Below are positions 17,441 to 27,177 of a stretch of DNA of 64,000 nucleotides, piece after piece. Source of the stretch: Gammaproteobacteria bacterium (GTDB taxonomy: Bacteria > Pseudomonadota > Gammaproteobacteria > Pseudomonadales > Azotimanducaceae); the NCBI GenBank assembly GCA_021773565.1, contig JAJFJZ010000010.1, forward strand, positions 186,001 through 250,000, in the 5' to 3' direction. A program made the translations under genes and the position numbers. Within the stretch, counting starts at the first letter, position 1; each line of letters starts with the position of its first letter. The notes below the pieces were generated by a model. It was not told the DNA's origin. It saw nothing but the letters and a program-made list of their open reading frames with translations, and did no database searches.

Positions 17441-18907
17441 ATGGCTAAACATGTTTACTTTCTTGGTATAGGCGGCACCCTGATGGGCAGTCTCGCGATT
17501 CTTGCCAGGCAACAGGGCTTCATGGTGAGCGGATCTGATGGCCCCATTTACCCACCAATGAGTGACCAGTTGGCAGCTGCTGATATTAAGGTTTTCGAGG
17601 GATTCGATTCTGCTCAATTAAAACCTGCTCCCGATCTTATTGTAGTCGGAAATGCCAATTTGCCCCGCGGCAAACCCAGTCTGGAATATGTGCTTGAAAG
17701 TGGCATCCCCTATGTTTCCGGCGCTCAGTGGCTGGGTAGCGATATTCTGCGAGGCCGGTGGGTGCTCGCCTCAGCCGGAACCCATGGCAAAACCACAACC
17801 AGTAGCATGTTGGCCTGGATACTTGAATATGCCGGTCTTAAACCGGGCTTTTTAATTGGTGGTGTACCCAACAATTTTGATGTTTCAGCCCGCCTGGGCG
17901 ATTCGCCTTTTTTTGTTGTGGAAGCAGATGAATACGACACATCCTACTTCGATCGGCGTAGCAAATTTGTGCACTATCGACCACGCACCCTCATCATAAA
18001 TAATCTCGAATACGACCACGCAGATATTTTTCCCGATCTGGCAGCGATTCAAACCCAGTTTCACCATCTGGTGCGCACTGTACCGGCGAGTGGACTGATT
18101 ATTACACCGGAAAACCACGAGAGCGTTGACTCTGTAATCAAACAGGGTTGCTGGACACCGCTTGCCCGCGTTCGCGATGTACTTAAAAAATCATCGGGTA
18201 AACAGGATAATAAAAATGCAGAAGGCGAAGTCTGGCACGCTGAACTCACTTCGGACGACGGCTCCAGTTTCAATGTTTACTTACAAAGTAATGGTAACGA
18301 CCAGCTTCTGGGAGAGGTGCAGTGGGATAGTATCGGTGTGCACAACGTGAGCAATGCCCTGAACGTGATTGCTGCCGCCCGACACGCCGGTGTAATAGCA
18401 GAACAATCCATCGAAGCCCTGGCAGATTTCAAGGGCGTGAAACGCCGTCTGGAAATATTATACGACCAACCCGACTGTATTATTTATGATGATTTTGCCC
18501 ACCACCCCACCGCCATTCGTACAACCCTGCAGGGACTCCGAACGCGCTACCCGGCAGATGAGATTGTAGCGGTTGTCGAACCTCGTACGCACACCATGTC
18601 ACTGGGCACCCACCAAAGTGATCTCGCAACCTGCTGTGCTGCCGCTGACCAGGTGATCTGGTTCAGAGGTAAAAATATTAGGTGGGATCTGCAAAAAGTG
18701 GCAAAAGATTGCGTTATTCCCGCCACTATCATGGACAATACGAACAAACTGGTAAAACAGCTGGTGAATAACACTTACAAAAAGGAAGTACAGAGGAATA
18801 CCCACTCCGCAAACCAGCCAAGGCGGCATATCGTTATCATGAGTAATGGTGGCTTTGACGGCGTACACAAAAAGCTTGTTGCTGCTTTCACAGCACGATC
18901 CGGCTAG
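17441..18907 (+). CDS. mpl: UDP-MurNAc:L-Ala-gamma-D-Glu-meso-DAP ligase
   Basis: Murein-recycling ligase that rejoins the tripeptide released from old peptidoglycan to UDP-MurNAc in the cytoplasm. All Mur domains are present: the N-terminal Rossmann-like UDP domain (HVYFLGIGGTLMGSLAILA), P-loop SAGTHGKTTTSSMLAW (about residues 109-124), VEADEYDTSYFD, and the C-terminal domain (DDFAHHPTAIRTTL, VEPRTHTMSLG). IGGVPNNF is characteristic of Mpl rather than MurC. At 488 residues it is slightly longer than E. coli Mpl. Confidence 0.95.
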   Translation: MAKHVYFLGIGGTLMGSLAILARQQGFMVSGSDGPIYPPMSDQLAAADIKVFEGFDSAQLKPAPDLIVVGNANLPRGKPSLEYVLESGIPYVSGAQWLGSDILRGRWVLASAGTHGKTTTSSMLAWILEYAGLKPGFLIGGVPNNFDVSARLGDSPFFVVEADEYDTSYFDRRSKFVHYRPRTLIINNLEYDHADIFPDLAAIQTQFHHLVRTVPASGLIITPENHESVDSVIKQGCWTPLARVRDVLKKSSGKQDNKNAEGEVWHAELTSDDGSSFNVYLQSNGNDQLLGEVQWDSIGVHNVSNALNVIAAARHAGVIAEQSIEALADFKGVKRRLEILYDQPDCIIYDDFAHHPTAIRTTLQGLRTRYPADEIVAVVEPRTHTMSLGTHQSDLATCCAAADQVIWFRGKNIRWDLQKVAKDCVIPATIMDNTNKLVKQLVNNTYKKEVQRNTHSANQPRRHIVIMSNGGFDGVHKKLVAAFTARSG

Positions 18908-18918
18908 GCAGGCAAATC

Positions 18919-19482
18919 ATGTTGCGCAAAATCTATATCAGCTTCAGCATCCTTGTTTCAAGCGCAGTTTTTGCTGAAACTGAACAACTGCTGGCAGCAG
19001 TTCCAGAAGCATGGACGGCAATTAACACCCAACAATACACCAGCATGCGCATTGTAGAACTGGTTCCACCGGATTCAGATGTTTCAAGCTGGACCGAAAA
19101 ACTGGGCATTGAGTCATTCAACACCAGGCCTTTGCCTGATCCCATTCAATTGCTGGACACGATGCAGCAAAACCTGAAACATGACTGCACGCAACTGAAC
19201 AGCCGGGTTACCTACTCGGGCTACGAAAACAACTATCCCACCTCAATTCGCCTGTTTAATTGCAATAAGGATAAACTCACGCAGATGCAAAAGATTGTTC
19301 TGGTGAAGGCGATTCAGGGTAACCAGCATGTCTATGTTGTCTCACGCGAGATGCGACTGGGCGAACAACAGCAAAATATATCCGAAGATGAAATTCAGCA
19401 GACCATTGCCCGTTGGGCTGCTTATCTTTCAACTACCAGCGTTTGCGATTCCATTAACTCACAACATCCCTGCCCTGATTAG
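18919..19482 (+). CDS. Hypothetical secreted protein
   Basis: A 187-residue protein with a short signal peptide (MLRKIYISFSILVSSAVFA) and a periplasmic or extracellular mature part. It carries four cysteines, one pair at the very C-terminus (VCDSINSQHPCPD), which could form disulfides. No family recognised. It follows mpl by 11 nt and may be cotranscribed. Confidence 0.65.
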   Translation: MLRKIYISFSILVSSAVFAETEQLLAAVPEAWTAINTQQYTSMRIVELVPPDSDVSSWTEKLGIESFNTRPLPDPIQLLDTMQQNLKHDCTQLNSRVTYSGYENNYPTSIRLFNCNKDKLTQMQKIVLVKAIQGNQHVYVVSREMRLGEQQQNISEDEIQQTIARWAAYLSTTSVCDSINSQHPCPD

Positions 19483-19506
19483 TTCCTGGCTCAGCGCGTG
19501 TGTTCT

Positions 19507-21306
19507 TCAGGCTTCAGCAAACCCCGCGTCAGACATCTGCATCAGGGATTCTGCACCGGAACCTATCACCGCAGCATGCATGAGCGTTCGCGGTAAAATG
19601 CGCTTAAAGTAAAAATCTGCAGCGGCAAGTTTTCCTTCATAAAAAGCATCCCCCGCATTTCCAGAATCAGCAAGTGCAGCTTTCGCCGTGAGCGCCATCT
19701 TGCCCCACATCTGCGCCAACACGGCATAGCCGGAATACATGAGGTAGTCCACCGCCGCAGCACCCATCTCATTTGCATCGCTTGCAACTTTTTCCGAGAT
19801 GCTCATGGTCAGCTCTCCCCATTCGGTAGATAGATTCTGCAACCTGTCTGCAAAACCAAAGCCCGCCTTGCTCAACTCATCGGCGGTATCGCGCATCTCG
19901 CCAATCAACACTGTCATGGCCTTGCCTTGCGTCATAAGGGTTTTGCGCCCAATCAGATCAAGCGCCTGAATGCCCGTAGTTCCTTCATACAGAGTAGTAA
20001 TACGTGCATCGCGTACATACTGTTCTATTCCGGTCTCCCTGATGAAGCCATGGCCGCCAAAAACCTGTAAGGCATGACTCGTACATTCCTGAGCTACTTC
20101 AGTAATAAATGCTTTAACAATGGGCGTGTAGAAATCCACCATGAGCGATGCATGCTGGCGCACCGCTTCAGATGCCCCGTATTTAAGGTTGTCCTGATAA
20201 CGCCCTGTTTCGTAAACCATGGCACGACAACCTTCCGTTAAGGCTTTTTGCGTGAGCAGCATTTTGCGCACATCCGGATGCACGATTATCGGGTCTGCAA
20301 TTTGGTCAGGATTTTTAGGGCCATCCAGCGAACGCATTTGAACGCGTTCCTTTGCGTATTCCAGGGAGCGTTGATAGGCCGCTTCCATCAAGCCAAGACC
20401 CTGCGTACCCACATAGATCCGGGCAGCATTCATCATCGTGAACATGTGGCTCATGCCCTTATTTTCCTCACCCAGCAAATAACCCCTGGCGCCATCAAAG
20501 TTCATGACACAGGTGGAACATCCGTGAATACCCATTTTTTCTTCCAGCGCGCTGCATTCCAGAGAGTTTCGCTCGCCTACTTCACCCGACTCGGTGAGAT
20601 CGAACTTGGGTACCAGAAATAGTGAAATGCCTCTCGTGCCGCCCGGAGCATCGGGCAATCGTGCCAATACCAGATGCACAATATTATCGGCCATCTCGTG
20701 CTCCCCGGCAGAAATGAAAATTTTGGTGCCGCTTATGTCATAGCTACCATCGGCCCTGGGTGTTGCCTTGGTACGAAGTAGGCCAACATCTGACCCTGCA
20801 TGAGACTCCGTCAGGCACATGGTCCCGGTCCACTCGCCACTTATTAGTTTGGTTAGATAGGTTTGTTTCTGGGTTTCATCTCCATGGGCACCAATAGCAA
20901 TCACGGTGCCATGGGAAAGTTCGGGGTATAAAGTCCATGCCATATTAGCGGTGGTCATCATTTCCAGCACAGACACGGCAATCGAAATGGGTAAGCCCTG
21001 GCCTCCATAGGCAGGGTCTGAACTGATGCCGGTCCAACCTGCTTCCACATAAGACTTGTAAGCTTCCACAAATCCGTCCGGTAGGGTGACTTTGCCATTT
21101 TCCAGTTTACAGCCCCGCGCATCTCCCTCGGCATTGACAGTGGCCAGTTCATTCTCGGCAAACTTTGCCGCCTCCTCCAGAATCGCATCTACCTCTTCAG
21201 CACTTACTTCCTCACTTCCGTCCAAAGTAAGACGATGATCGTCCAGAGCCAGTACTTCATGACAAAGAAAGCGAATCTCCCTCAACGGGACCCGGTACTC
21301 AGACAT
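19507..21306 (-). CDS. Acyl-CoA dehydrogenase, long form
   Basis: FAD-dependent acyl-CoA dehydrogenase of 599 residues, the long class with an extra C-terminal helical domain. Motifs: MCLTESHAGSDVGLLRTKA (FAD/substrate loop), GTKIFISAGEH, MGIHGCSTCVMNFDGARGYLLGE (in parts) and the C-terminal FAD region QVFGGHGFIRETGIEQYVRDARI followed by YEGTTGIQALDL (in parts). The YEGTTGIQ motif places the catalytic Glu next to the substrate. It acts in beta-oxidation of fatty acids or related acyl chains. It has its own promoter (21361-21389). Confidence 0.92.
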   Translation of the reverse strand: MSEYRVPLREIRFLCHEVLALDDHRLTLDGSEEVSAEEVDAILEEAAKFAENELATVNAEGDARGCKLENGKVTLPDGFVEAYKSYVEAGWTGISSDPAYGGQGLPISIAVSVLEMMTTANMAWTLYPELSHGTVIAIGAHGDETQKQTYLTKLISGEWTGTMCLTESHAGSDVGLLRTKATPRADGSYDISGTKIFISAGEHEMADNIVHLVLARLPDAPGGTRGISLFLVPKFDLTESGEVGERNSLECSALEEKMGIHGCSTCVMNFDGARGYLLGEENKGMSHMFTMMNAARIYVGTQGLGLMEAAYQRSLEYAKERVQMRSLDGPKNPDQIADPIIVHPDVRKMLLTQKALTEGCRAMVYETGRYQDNLKYGASEAVRQHASLMVDFYTPIVKAFITEVAQECTSHALQVFGGHGFIRETGIEQYVRDARITTLYEGTTGIQALDLIGRKTLMTQGKAMTVLIGEMRDTADELSKAGFGFADRLQNLSTEWGELTMSISEKVASDANEMGAAAVDYLMYSGYAVLAQMWGKMALTAKAALADSGNAGDAFYEGKLAAADFYFKRILPRTLMHAAVIGSGAESLMQMSDAGFAEA

Positions 21307-21360
21307 TGGGGGTAATCCTCATAGTGTGTGCGAAGGCGCAAGCCCTCTTTTTATTATCAA

Positions 21361-21389
21361 ACCTTACTGTGCAGCGAGAATACTGTCAA
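21361..21389 (-). promoter_or_regulatory. Sigma70-like promoter of the long acyl-CoA dehydrogenase
   Basis: On the minus strand a perfect -35 TTGACA (21384-21389) is separated by 17 nt from TAAGGT (21361-21366), a weak -10. Initiation would give a leader of about 45-50 nt before the ATG at 21306. Confidence 0.4.
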
Positions 21390-21471
21390 AGCAGGTAGAG
21401 GCGTATAGCCTACATTTCAGCCAGATATTTCCGTCTGGCCGCAATGCGGCACCAGGGTCACGCTATACGCT

Positions 21472-22212
21472 GTGTTACGCACCCTGTCCTTCAAGTTGAT
21501 TCCCGCAACCTGCCACCTTTGCACTTTGCCTGCCAATCGGGATTTTGATCTCTGTTTGCAGTGTGAGGCCGCTCTGCCCGCCAATACGTTTGCATGCCTT
21601 ACCTGTGCTCTTGGACAGGGTTCACACGTTTTGCAACATGACATTTGTGCGGAATGCACGCTCTCGCCACCACCTCTTGCGCTTGCGCACGCAGGGTTTG
21701 TGTATTCACCACTGATAAAATCCATGCTGCATCGTATTAAGTTTAAGCAGGGTACGCTGGACAGTTTTTTGCTTAGCCACTTGCTGGCAGAACAATTGTC
21801 GAAACTGTACCAGGACAAAGCGGCTGATCTGCAACTTCCAGAGGTCATACTGCCCACCCCGCTTGCACTTCCCCGTTTGGTGCGACGTGGCTTTAATCAA
21901 TCTGCGGGCATCGCCAGACAACTCGGCAAGGAGCTGGGTTTACCCGTTAACTATCGTCTGTTGAAACGGGTACTTAACACCAGACCACAGACCGAACTCA
22001 CCCGATCAGAACGCCGGCATGCAATGACCCAGGCATTCAGGGTGAAAGGCAAGGTTACTTACAAGCACATAGTGCTGGTGGACGATGTCATGACCTCAGG
22101 CGCCACCCTCCATGCCCAGGCTTACTGCCTGCTCAATGCCGGTGCGGAGAGCGTTCAAGCCTGGGTACTCGCACGCACGCCACACCAAAAAGCCCGAATC
22201 AGCCCGGCCTAA
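21472..22212 (+). CDS. comF: ComF/GntX-family phosphoribosyltransferase-like protein
   Basis: A 246-residue protein. The N-terminal third carries four CxxC pairs (CHLC, CLQC, CLTC, CAEC), a double zinc ribbon. The C-terminal PRTase domain has the conserved RRGFNQSAGIARQLG and the PRPP loop VLVDDVMTSGATLHA. Homologues include ComF (DNA uptake in competent bacteria) and GntX/YhgH. The start is a GTG at 21472. There is no competence gene nearby, so the function is named by family only. Confidence 0.88.
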   Translation: MLRTLSFKLIPATCHLCTLPANRDFDLCLQCEAALPANTFACLTCALGQGSHVLQHDICAECTLSPPPLALAHAGFVYSPLIKSMLHRIKFKQGTLDSFLLSHLLAEQLSKLYQDKAADLQLPEVILPTPLALPRLVRRGFNQSAGIARQLGKELGLPVNYRLLKRVLNTRPQTELTRSERRHAMTQAFRVKGKVTYKHIVLVDDVMTSGATLHAQAYCLLNAGAESVQAWVLARTPHQKARISPA

Positions 22213-22262
22213 TACTGCTAAACTATTGTTATCTACATTTTGCAAAGGCGATAGGGAAAGCC

Positions 22263-23075
22263 ATGTCTGCAATCAAGCCGCGCTTTCCGGCCACCGCACT
22301 TTTACTCTTGATGGTGATATTCATCTCAAAGGGATGCGGGGACTCTCCAAAGCAAACACCGGACAAGACCGCGCTGCGAATTGCTGTTGCGACAAATTTT
22401 AAGCCTGCTTTTGAGCGCCTGAGCAAACTGTTTCTCAGTCAGCACAGCCTGGTCACTATTTCTGCGCACTACGCTTCTTCCGGATTATTGTATGCACAAA
22501 TTAACAATGGCGCGCCCTACCACATTTTTCTTTCAGCCGATCGCACCCGCGCCCAAAATATCTGGAAACAGCAGAACCCGGATACCGGGATTTTCACTTA
22601 CGCCTATGGTCAGTTGGTTTTATGGGCACCTGGAATTGAAAATCCGGAATTTGAATGGCTGCAGCAACACCAGGGATCCGTCGCTATAGCCAATCCGGAA
22701 CTGGCGCCCTACGGGCAGGCAGCCTTAAGCTGCCTAAACAAACAGGCAGGTCACACACCTGCCTACCAGCTGGTATTGGGCTCAAGTGTTGCACAGGCAT
22801 TTCATTTTGTCGCCAGTGGGGCAGCAACTGCAGGTCTGGTCGCCAAATCCCAGATTCTTGATTATGGTGTAGCCGAGGATCACTACTATCTGGTACCTGC
22901 GGACTGCTACGCTCCGATCGAACAACTGGCAGTAGTTATTGATTCTCCCCCATACCGGGTGGAAGGTTCGACAACAAGAATAAAAATTAAGGCGTTTATG
23001 GAGTTTCTGAAAAGCAAGCCCGCTCAATCCCTGATAGAAGAAGCCGGATACCTGAGGGGGTACCCGGGTGAATAG
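22263..23075 (+). CDS. modA: Molybdate ABC transporter substrate-binding protein
   Basis: Periplasmic oxyanion-binding protein: LRIAVATNFKPAFERLSKLF, then YASSGLLYAQINNGAPYHIF and LFLSADR-like LSADRTRAQNIW, which provide the molybdate-binding serines. The signal sequence ends ISKGCGDS, which could be a poor lipobox (Lys at -2 is atypical), so it may be a lipoprotein or a cleaved soluble protein. It is the first gene of modABC, which overlap each other. Confidence 0.9.
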   Translation: MSAIKPRFPATALLLLMVIFISKGCGDSPKQTPDKTALRIAVATNFKPAFERLSKLFLSQHSLVTISAHYASSGLLYAQINNGAPYHIFLSADRTRAQNIWKQQNPDTGIFTYAYGQLVLWAPGIENPEFEWLQQHQGSVAIANPELAPYGQAALSCLNKQAGHTPAYQLVLGSSVAQAFHFVASGAATAGLVAKSQILDYGVAEDHYYLVPADCYAPIEQLAVVIDSPPYRVEGSTTRIKIKAFMEFLKSKPAQSLIEEAGYLRGYPGE

Positions 23076-23754
23076 TGATAACTACTGGTCAGAGCTGTTT
23101 ACAGCAACTCAGGTAACACTGAGTCTGGCGGCAACCAGCACACTGTTGCTAATTTGTGTGTGCCCGTTTATAGCATGGTGGATTGCCCGCTCACAAAGCC
23201 GCACCCGTCCTTTTTTCGAGGCTATTATGTCCCTGCCCCTGGTACTGCCGCCCACGGTAATAGGATTTTATTTACTCATCAGCATTAGTCCCGGCGGATT
23301 TATCGGGCAACCATGGTCGGCATTAACCGGGAATAATCTGGCATTTTCATTTAGTGGGCTGGTAATAGGTTCATTTATCTATTCCCTGCCCTTTGTTCTG
23401 CAACCTTTGGTAATCAGTTTTAGAAACGTCGACGAGGGATTGCTTGAAGCCGCAGCTTCGCTCGGCGCACCACCGGCAACGCGTTTTTTATCCCTTATTC
23501 TGCCGATGCAAAAAAGAGCCCTGATTGCTGCCGCAAGCCTGGGTTTTGCGCACACACTCGGAGAGTTTGGCATCGTGCTTATGATTGGTGGAAATCTGGA
23601 GGGAGAGACCCGAGTGTTATCCATCGTGCTTTTTGACCAGGTGGAGTCACTGCGTTATCAGGACGCACACTCAACAGCCCTGTTTATGTTGGCGCTTGCA
23701 CTGGTGATGCTTACGCTCGTCTACCGACTGCAAGGTAGGATAAAACATGCTTGA
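23068..23754 (+). CDS. modB: Molybdate ABC transporter permease
   Basis: A 228-residue inner-membrane permease with five to six helices and the EAA loop (GLLEAAASLGAPPATRFLSLILP region), which contacts the ModC ATPase. SLPLVLPPTVIGFYLLIS is typical of ModB/CysT permeases. It starts at a GTG inside the last codons of modA and overlaps the modC start. Confidence 0.94.
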   Translation: MNSDNYWSELFTATQVTLSLAATSTLLLICVCPFIAWWIARSQSRTRPFFEAIMSLPLVLPPTVIGFYLLISISPGGFIGQPWSALTGNNLAFSFSGLVIGSFIYSLPFVLQPLVISFRNVDEGLLEAAASLGAPPATRFLSLILPMQKRALIAAASLGFAHTLGEFGIVLMIGGNLEGETRVLSIVLFDQVESLRYQDAHSTALFMLALALVMLTLVYRLQGRIKHA

Positions 23755-24934
23755 GCAGGCACAAGCGTCATTCCTCCCGGGCCTCCCGGGCGTGGAAATT
23801 TCACTGCAGGGTAAGCTTAAACGCGCATCCGGCTTTTCCCTGTCTCTCAACCTTAAGGAAACCATTAGCGGCGTTACGGCGATTATCGGGCATTCCGGCT
23901 CAGGCAAAACGAGCCTTACACGATGTATCGCGGGTTTTGAAAAGAACACCGACCTTCACCTGAGTGTGGATGGAGAGGTCTGGCAAAACTCAAGCATCTT
24001 TGTTCCTCCCGAAAACCGGCCGATCAGTACCGTTTTTCAGGAAGCCCGCCTGTTTCCCCATCTTACGGTAATGGAAAACCTGAAATTTGTTACCCGTCGC
24101 TTCCCAACGGCACACAAAATTGAAGCGCTGGATCATAGCCTGCAGAACTTCTGCCTGCCTCTGGAAGAGGTAATAGAATCCTTGTCACTTGATTATCTGT
24201 TATCCCGATCAAGCAATGAACTTTCCGGCGGTGAAACACAACGTGTGGCACTGGCCCGCGCGCTGCTCCGCCCTGCAAGGTTATGGATATTTGATGAACC
24301 GCTGGCAAGCCTGGATGCACAAGCCCGAACGGAAATAGCACCCTACATTCAAATGTTGTGTAAAAGGCACGCGATCCCCGTTTTGTATGTAACGCATAAC
24401 TTACAGGAAGTATTGCAAATTGCGGACAATGCCTGGTTAATGGATGCAGGTAATCTTAAGAGCCTGGGTTCGGACAGCGAACTTACCCGGCAATTTCCTT
24501 CTCATCTGGCCGTGGATGAAGACATTGGCGGTGTACTGGAGTGTGCGTGGAAGGCTTACCACGCTGACTACGGATTAAGCGAACTTGCCTTATCCACCGC
24601 CAGCGTTTTCCTTCCTGGCGACGTTTTGCAGAATACGCAAGTTTTGGACAACCCTCACGATACTAACAGTAAGATTAAGGTGTTTATACCTGCCCGCGAT
24701 GTCAGCCTGTCTCTGGCAAAGGTTGCGGACGTAAGCCTGCTAAACCAGTTACCGGTAAAAATACTGGCTGTGGAAACAGATACGCCCCATACCCGCTTAT
24801 TTACGTTAGACTGTCAGGGGCAAAAAATGCTGTCCCGCATTACTGCATATTCCGCAAGTCAACTTAATCTGGAGATTGGGCAGACAGTGTTTGCACTTAT
24901 AAAAACCGTTTCACTTGCCGCCCCGGACAAGTAG
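23747..24934 (+). CDS. modC: Molybdate ABC transporter ATP-binding protein
   Basis: A 395-residue ABC ATPase: Walker A GHSGSGKTSLTR (about residue 48), Q-loop VFQEARLFPHLTV, signature LSGGETQRVALARALL, Walker B LWIFDEPLASLDA and H-loop YVTHNLQEV. The C-terminal third, from about residue 290, is the TOBE/molybdate-binding domain expected of ModC (VFIPARDVSLSL). It completes the modABC operon; srkA follows 5 nt later. Confidence 0.95.
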   Translation: MLEQAQASFLPGLPGVEISLQGKLKRASGFSLSLNLKETISGVTAIIGHSGSGKTSLTRCIAGFEKNTDLHLSVDGEVWQNSSIFVPPENRPISTVFQEARLFPHLTVMENLKFVTRRFPTAHKIEALDHSLQNFCLPLEEVIESLSLDYLLSRSSNELSGGETQRVALARALLRPARLWIFDEPLASLDAQARTEIAPYIQMLCKRHAIPVLYVTHNLQEVLQIADNAWLMDAGNLKSLGSDSELTRQFPSHLAVDEDIGGVLECAWKAYHADYGLSELALSTASVFLPGDVLQNTQVLDNPHDTNSKIKVFIPARDVSLSLAKVADVSLLNQLPVKILAVETDTPHTRLFTLDCQGQKMLSRITAYSASQLNLEIGQTVFALIKTVSLAAPDK

Positions 24935-24939
24935 CCCCT

Positions 24940-25920
24940 GTGTCCGGTATTTCAGAAACGCCTTATGCCAACCTCACACCCGATAACTTACTCGACGCAG
25001 TAGAGCAATGTGGCTGGATACCCGATGGCACGCTCGTTGCCCTCAATAGTTATGAAAATCGGGTCTATCAGGTAGGCATACAAGAAGAGGCACCGGTGGT
25101 CGTTAAGTTTTATCGTCCAAATCGCTGGAGCAACGCACAAATTGAAGAGGAACACGAGTTTTTGCAAGAGCTGGTCGAACTGGAACTACCCTGTGTAGCA
25201 CCCCTGAGTTCTGCGAACGGACAAAGCCTGTTTCATGAAAATGGTTTTCGCATTGCACTCTTTCCCCGCCAGGGCGGTTATTCCCCGGATATAGAAAATC
25301 CGGATAACCTGCAAATTCTGGCCCGCTGCATCGCACGTATTCACGCGGCAGGCGCGCACAAAAAATTTGTCCATCGCATTAGCCTTCGTACCGGGCGCAT
25401 GGGTGCCGAAAGTGCGGCATTTGTTCTGGATAACAACTTTATCCCAACAGAGCTTATCCCTGCCTATGAGAGTACAAGCAAGGATCTAATGGAGCGACTT
25501 GCGTCCTTCGATATTCCGGTAAACACGCGCATACACGGGGATTGCCATCTTGGCAATGTACTCTGGCGCAACGACGCTGCCCACTTCGTTGACTTTGATG
25601 ATGCTTTAATGGGTCCCTGTATCCAGGATTTGTGGATGCTTCTTTCGGGCAGTCATGCGGACCGCAGCCGACAAATGAGTGAGCTGCTGGAGGCTTATTC
25701 CGAGTTTCATGATTTTGACCTTCAGGAGCTGCACTTAATCGAGGCCCTGCGCAGCCTGCGCATAATTCACCATGCAGCATGGCTTGCCAGGCGCTGGAAC
25801 GATCCGGCCTTTCCTCTGGCCTTCCCATGGTTTAATACCATGCGGTACTGGTCTGACCACGTTCTGGAATTACGTGAACAATTGGCGGCCCTCGATGAGC
25901 CTGTGTTGCGGGTTTATTAA
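24940..25920 (+). CDS. srkA: Stress response Ser/Thr kinase, YihE/SrkA family
   Basis: A 326-residue kinase of the choline-kinase-like fold. It has a phosphate-binding loop region NSYENRVYQVG, the VVVKFYRPNRWS lysine strand, the catalytic loop RIHGDCHLGNVLW and the metal site FVDFDDALMGPCIQDLWM. E. coli SrkA protects against stress-induced cell death and sits next to dsbA, which is not here. GTG start. Its place directly after modC is probably coincidental read-through. Confidence 0.92.
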   Translation: MSGISETPYANLTPDNLLDAVEQCGWIPDGTLVALNSYENRVYQVGIQEEAPVVVKFYRPNRWSNAQIEEEHEFLQELVELELPCVAPLSSANGQSLFHENGFRIALFPRQGGYSPDIENPDNLQILARCIARIHAAGAHKKFVHRISLRTGRMGAESAAFVLDNNFIPTELIPAYESTSKDLMERLASFDIPVNTRIHGDCHLGNVLWRNDAAHFVDFDDALMGPCIQDLWMLLSGSHADRSRQMSELLEAYSEFHDFDLQELHLIEALRSLRIIHHAAWLARRWNDPAFPLAFPWFNTMRYWSDHVLELREQLAALDEPVLRVY

Positions 25921-25927
25921 CAGCGCT

Positions 25928-27046
25928 CTAAAAGCTCAGGTTCAGGTCGCGTTTATTACGAATAACATTAGCGTACTGAGCCAACAGATAGGGCTTTTCT
26001 GTAACAGGGCAGTTCTCCAGCCTGCTTAAAAATTGTTCCGGAACACCCACTCCACTCTTTGCACCTGTACCTTCCAGCACCTCTGCTGCATAACGATGCG
26101 TAGCAAATACCTTTAACCCGCCTACGATGGCCTTGTCGAGCGTGTGCTTGGTTTGGTCTGCATCATCGCAACCCGAAGAGAGCGGCTGGGACACCTCAAG
26201 ATGCACACAGCCCTTTAATCCGGTAATGCCCGTGACGATGCTCTCAAGATCGGCACCCCCGGGTTTCACATAATCACTTTGTCCCGCTGCATACAATTCG
26301 CGTGCCTTCTGCAAATCACAGGGGTCCAGCTCATAGGAAATAGCTACCGGGACAATATTTAACAACTTTACGACTTCACTAAAAGTGCCCGCCTCCTTGC
26401 GATAAGCCAGCCCCAGCATTTTTACCAGCGCTACATCGGTTCTGTCGTAGCCGTCCTTTGAGCGACCCTCGCGTTGGGCTATCCACACCGACTCTCCCTG
26501 TTCTATGCAATGTCGAATATACCGAGAGGTTTTCATCATGCCAGCGTAGGCTTTTTTAATACCTTTAACATTGCGCGGAATAATAAAACTCTTGTTCAGC
26601 CGCATGACATCAGACACAAACCCGTTGCCCAGCAGATTGTCACCAATCGCTATATGGCAGGTATTAATTTCGCTTTGCAAAAGGGCGTAATGCAAAAAAG
26701 CAGAATCCAGCGCAATGTCGCGATGATTGGATACAAATACGTAACCCTTGTTGGGATCAAGCCTTTGCAGGCCATCACAGGTAAACTGCTTAACCGAGGC
26801 CTTCAGCATAAGCTCAAAGTACTGTTCCATCATGTCCTGGAAACCAGCAATGTTCTGGATCTGCCTGAACTCCGCAGCAAGCATATGACCCACCAAAACC
26901 CTTGCCAGCCGGGGTAACCAGGCAGACAGTTTCGGTTGTCGATAATGTGCCAGTGCAGCAATCAGCTGGGGGTTCTGCGCAAGACCTTGCAGTACTTGCG
27001 GAACCTCGGAATCCGTGTACGGACGTATATCATTAAACTCGCTCAT
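25928..27046 (-). CDS. Acyltransferase (PlsC/glycerolphosphate acyltransferase superfamily)
   Basis: A 372-residue protein with an acyltransferase domain: YVFVSNHRDIALDSAFLHYA (a His/Asp block, variant of NHX4D), GDNLLGNGFVSDVMRLNKSF, FIIPRN and WIAQREGRSKDG, which corresponds to the substrate-binding EG motif. It probably transfers acyl groups to a glycerolipid or similar acceptor at the inner membrane. The ATG at 27046 (MSEFND) is preferred over the upstream TTG extension to 27154. Confidence 0.82.
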   Translation of the reverse strand: MSEFNDIRPYTDSEVPQVLQGLAQNPQLIAALAHYRQPKLSAWLPRLARVLVGHMLAAEFRQIQNIAGFQDMMEQYFELMLKASVKQFTCDGLQRLDPNKGYVFVSNHRDIALDSAFLHYALLQSEINTCHIAIGDNLLGNGFVSDVMRLNKSFIIPRNVKGIKKAYAGMMKTSRYIRHCIEQGESVWIAQREGRSKDGYDRTDVALVKMLGLAYRKEAGTFSEVVKLLNIVPVAISYELDPCDLQKARELYAAGQSDYVKPGGADLESIVTGITGLKGCVHLEVSQPLSSGCDDADQTKHTLDKAIVGGLKVFATHRYAAEVLEGTGAKSGVGVPEQFLSRLENCPVTEKPYLLAQYANVIRNKRDLNLSF

Positions 27047-27177
27047 GCAAATGAGTATCCACCAAGCCTCTACGAGAAACCACGATAAACCACGAGAAAC
27101 TGCAAGAAAACAGAGGTTAATTTGGCGAACACTCTGGTTTACACTCATCAGCACAATGGCGACATGGGAATTCTGTT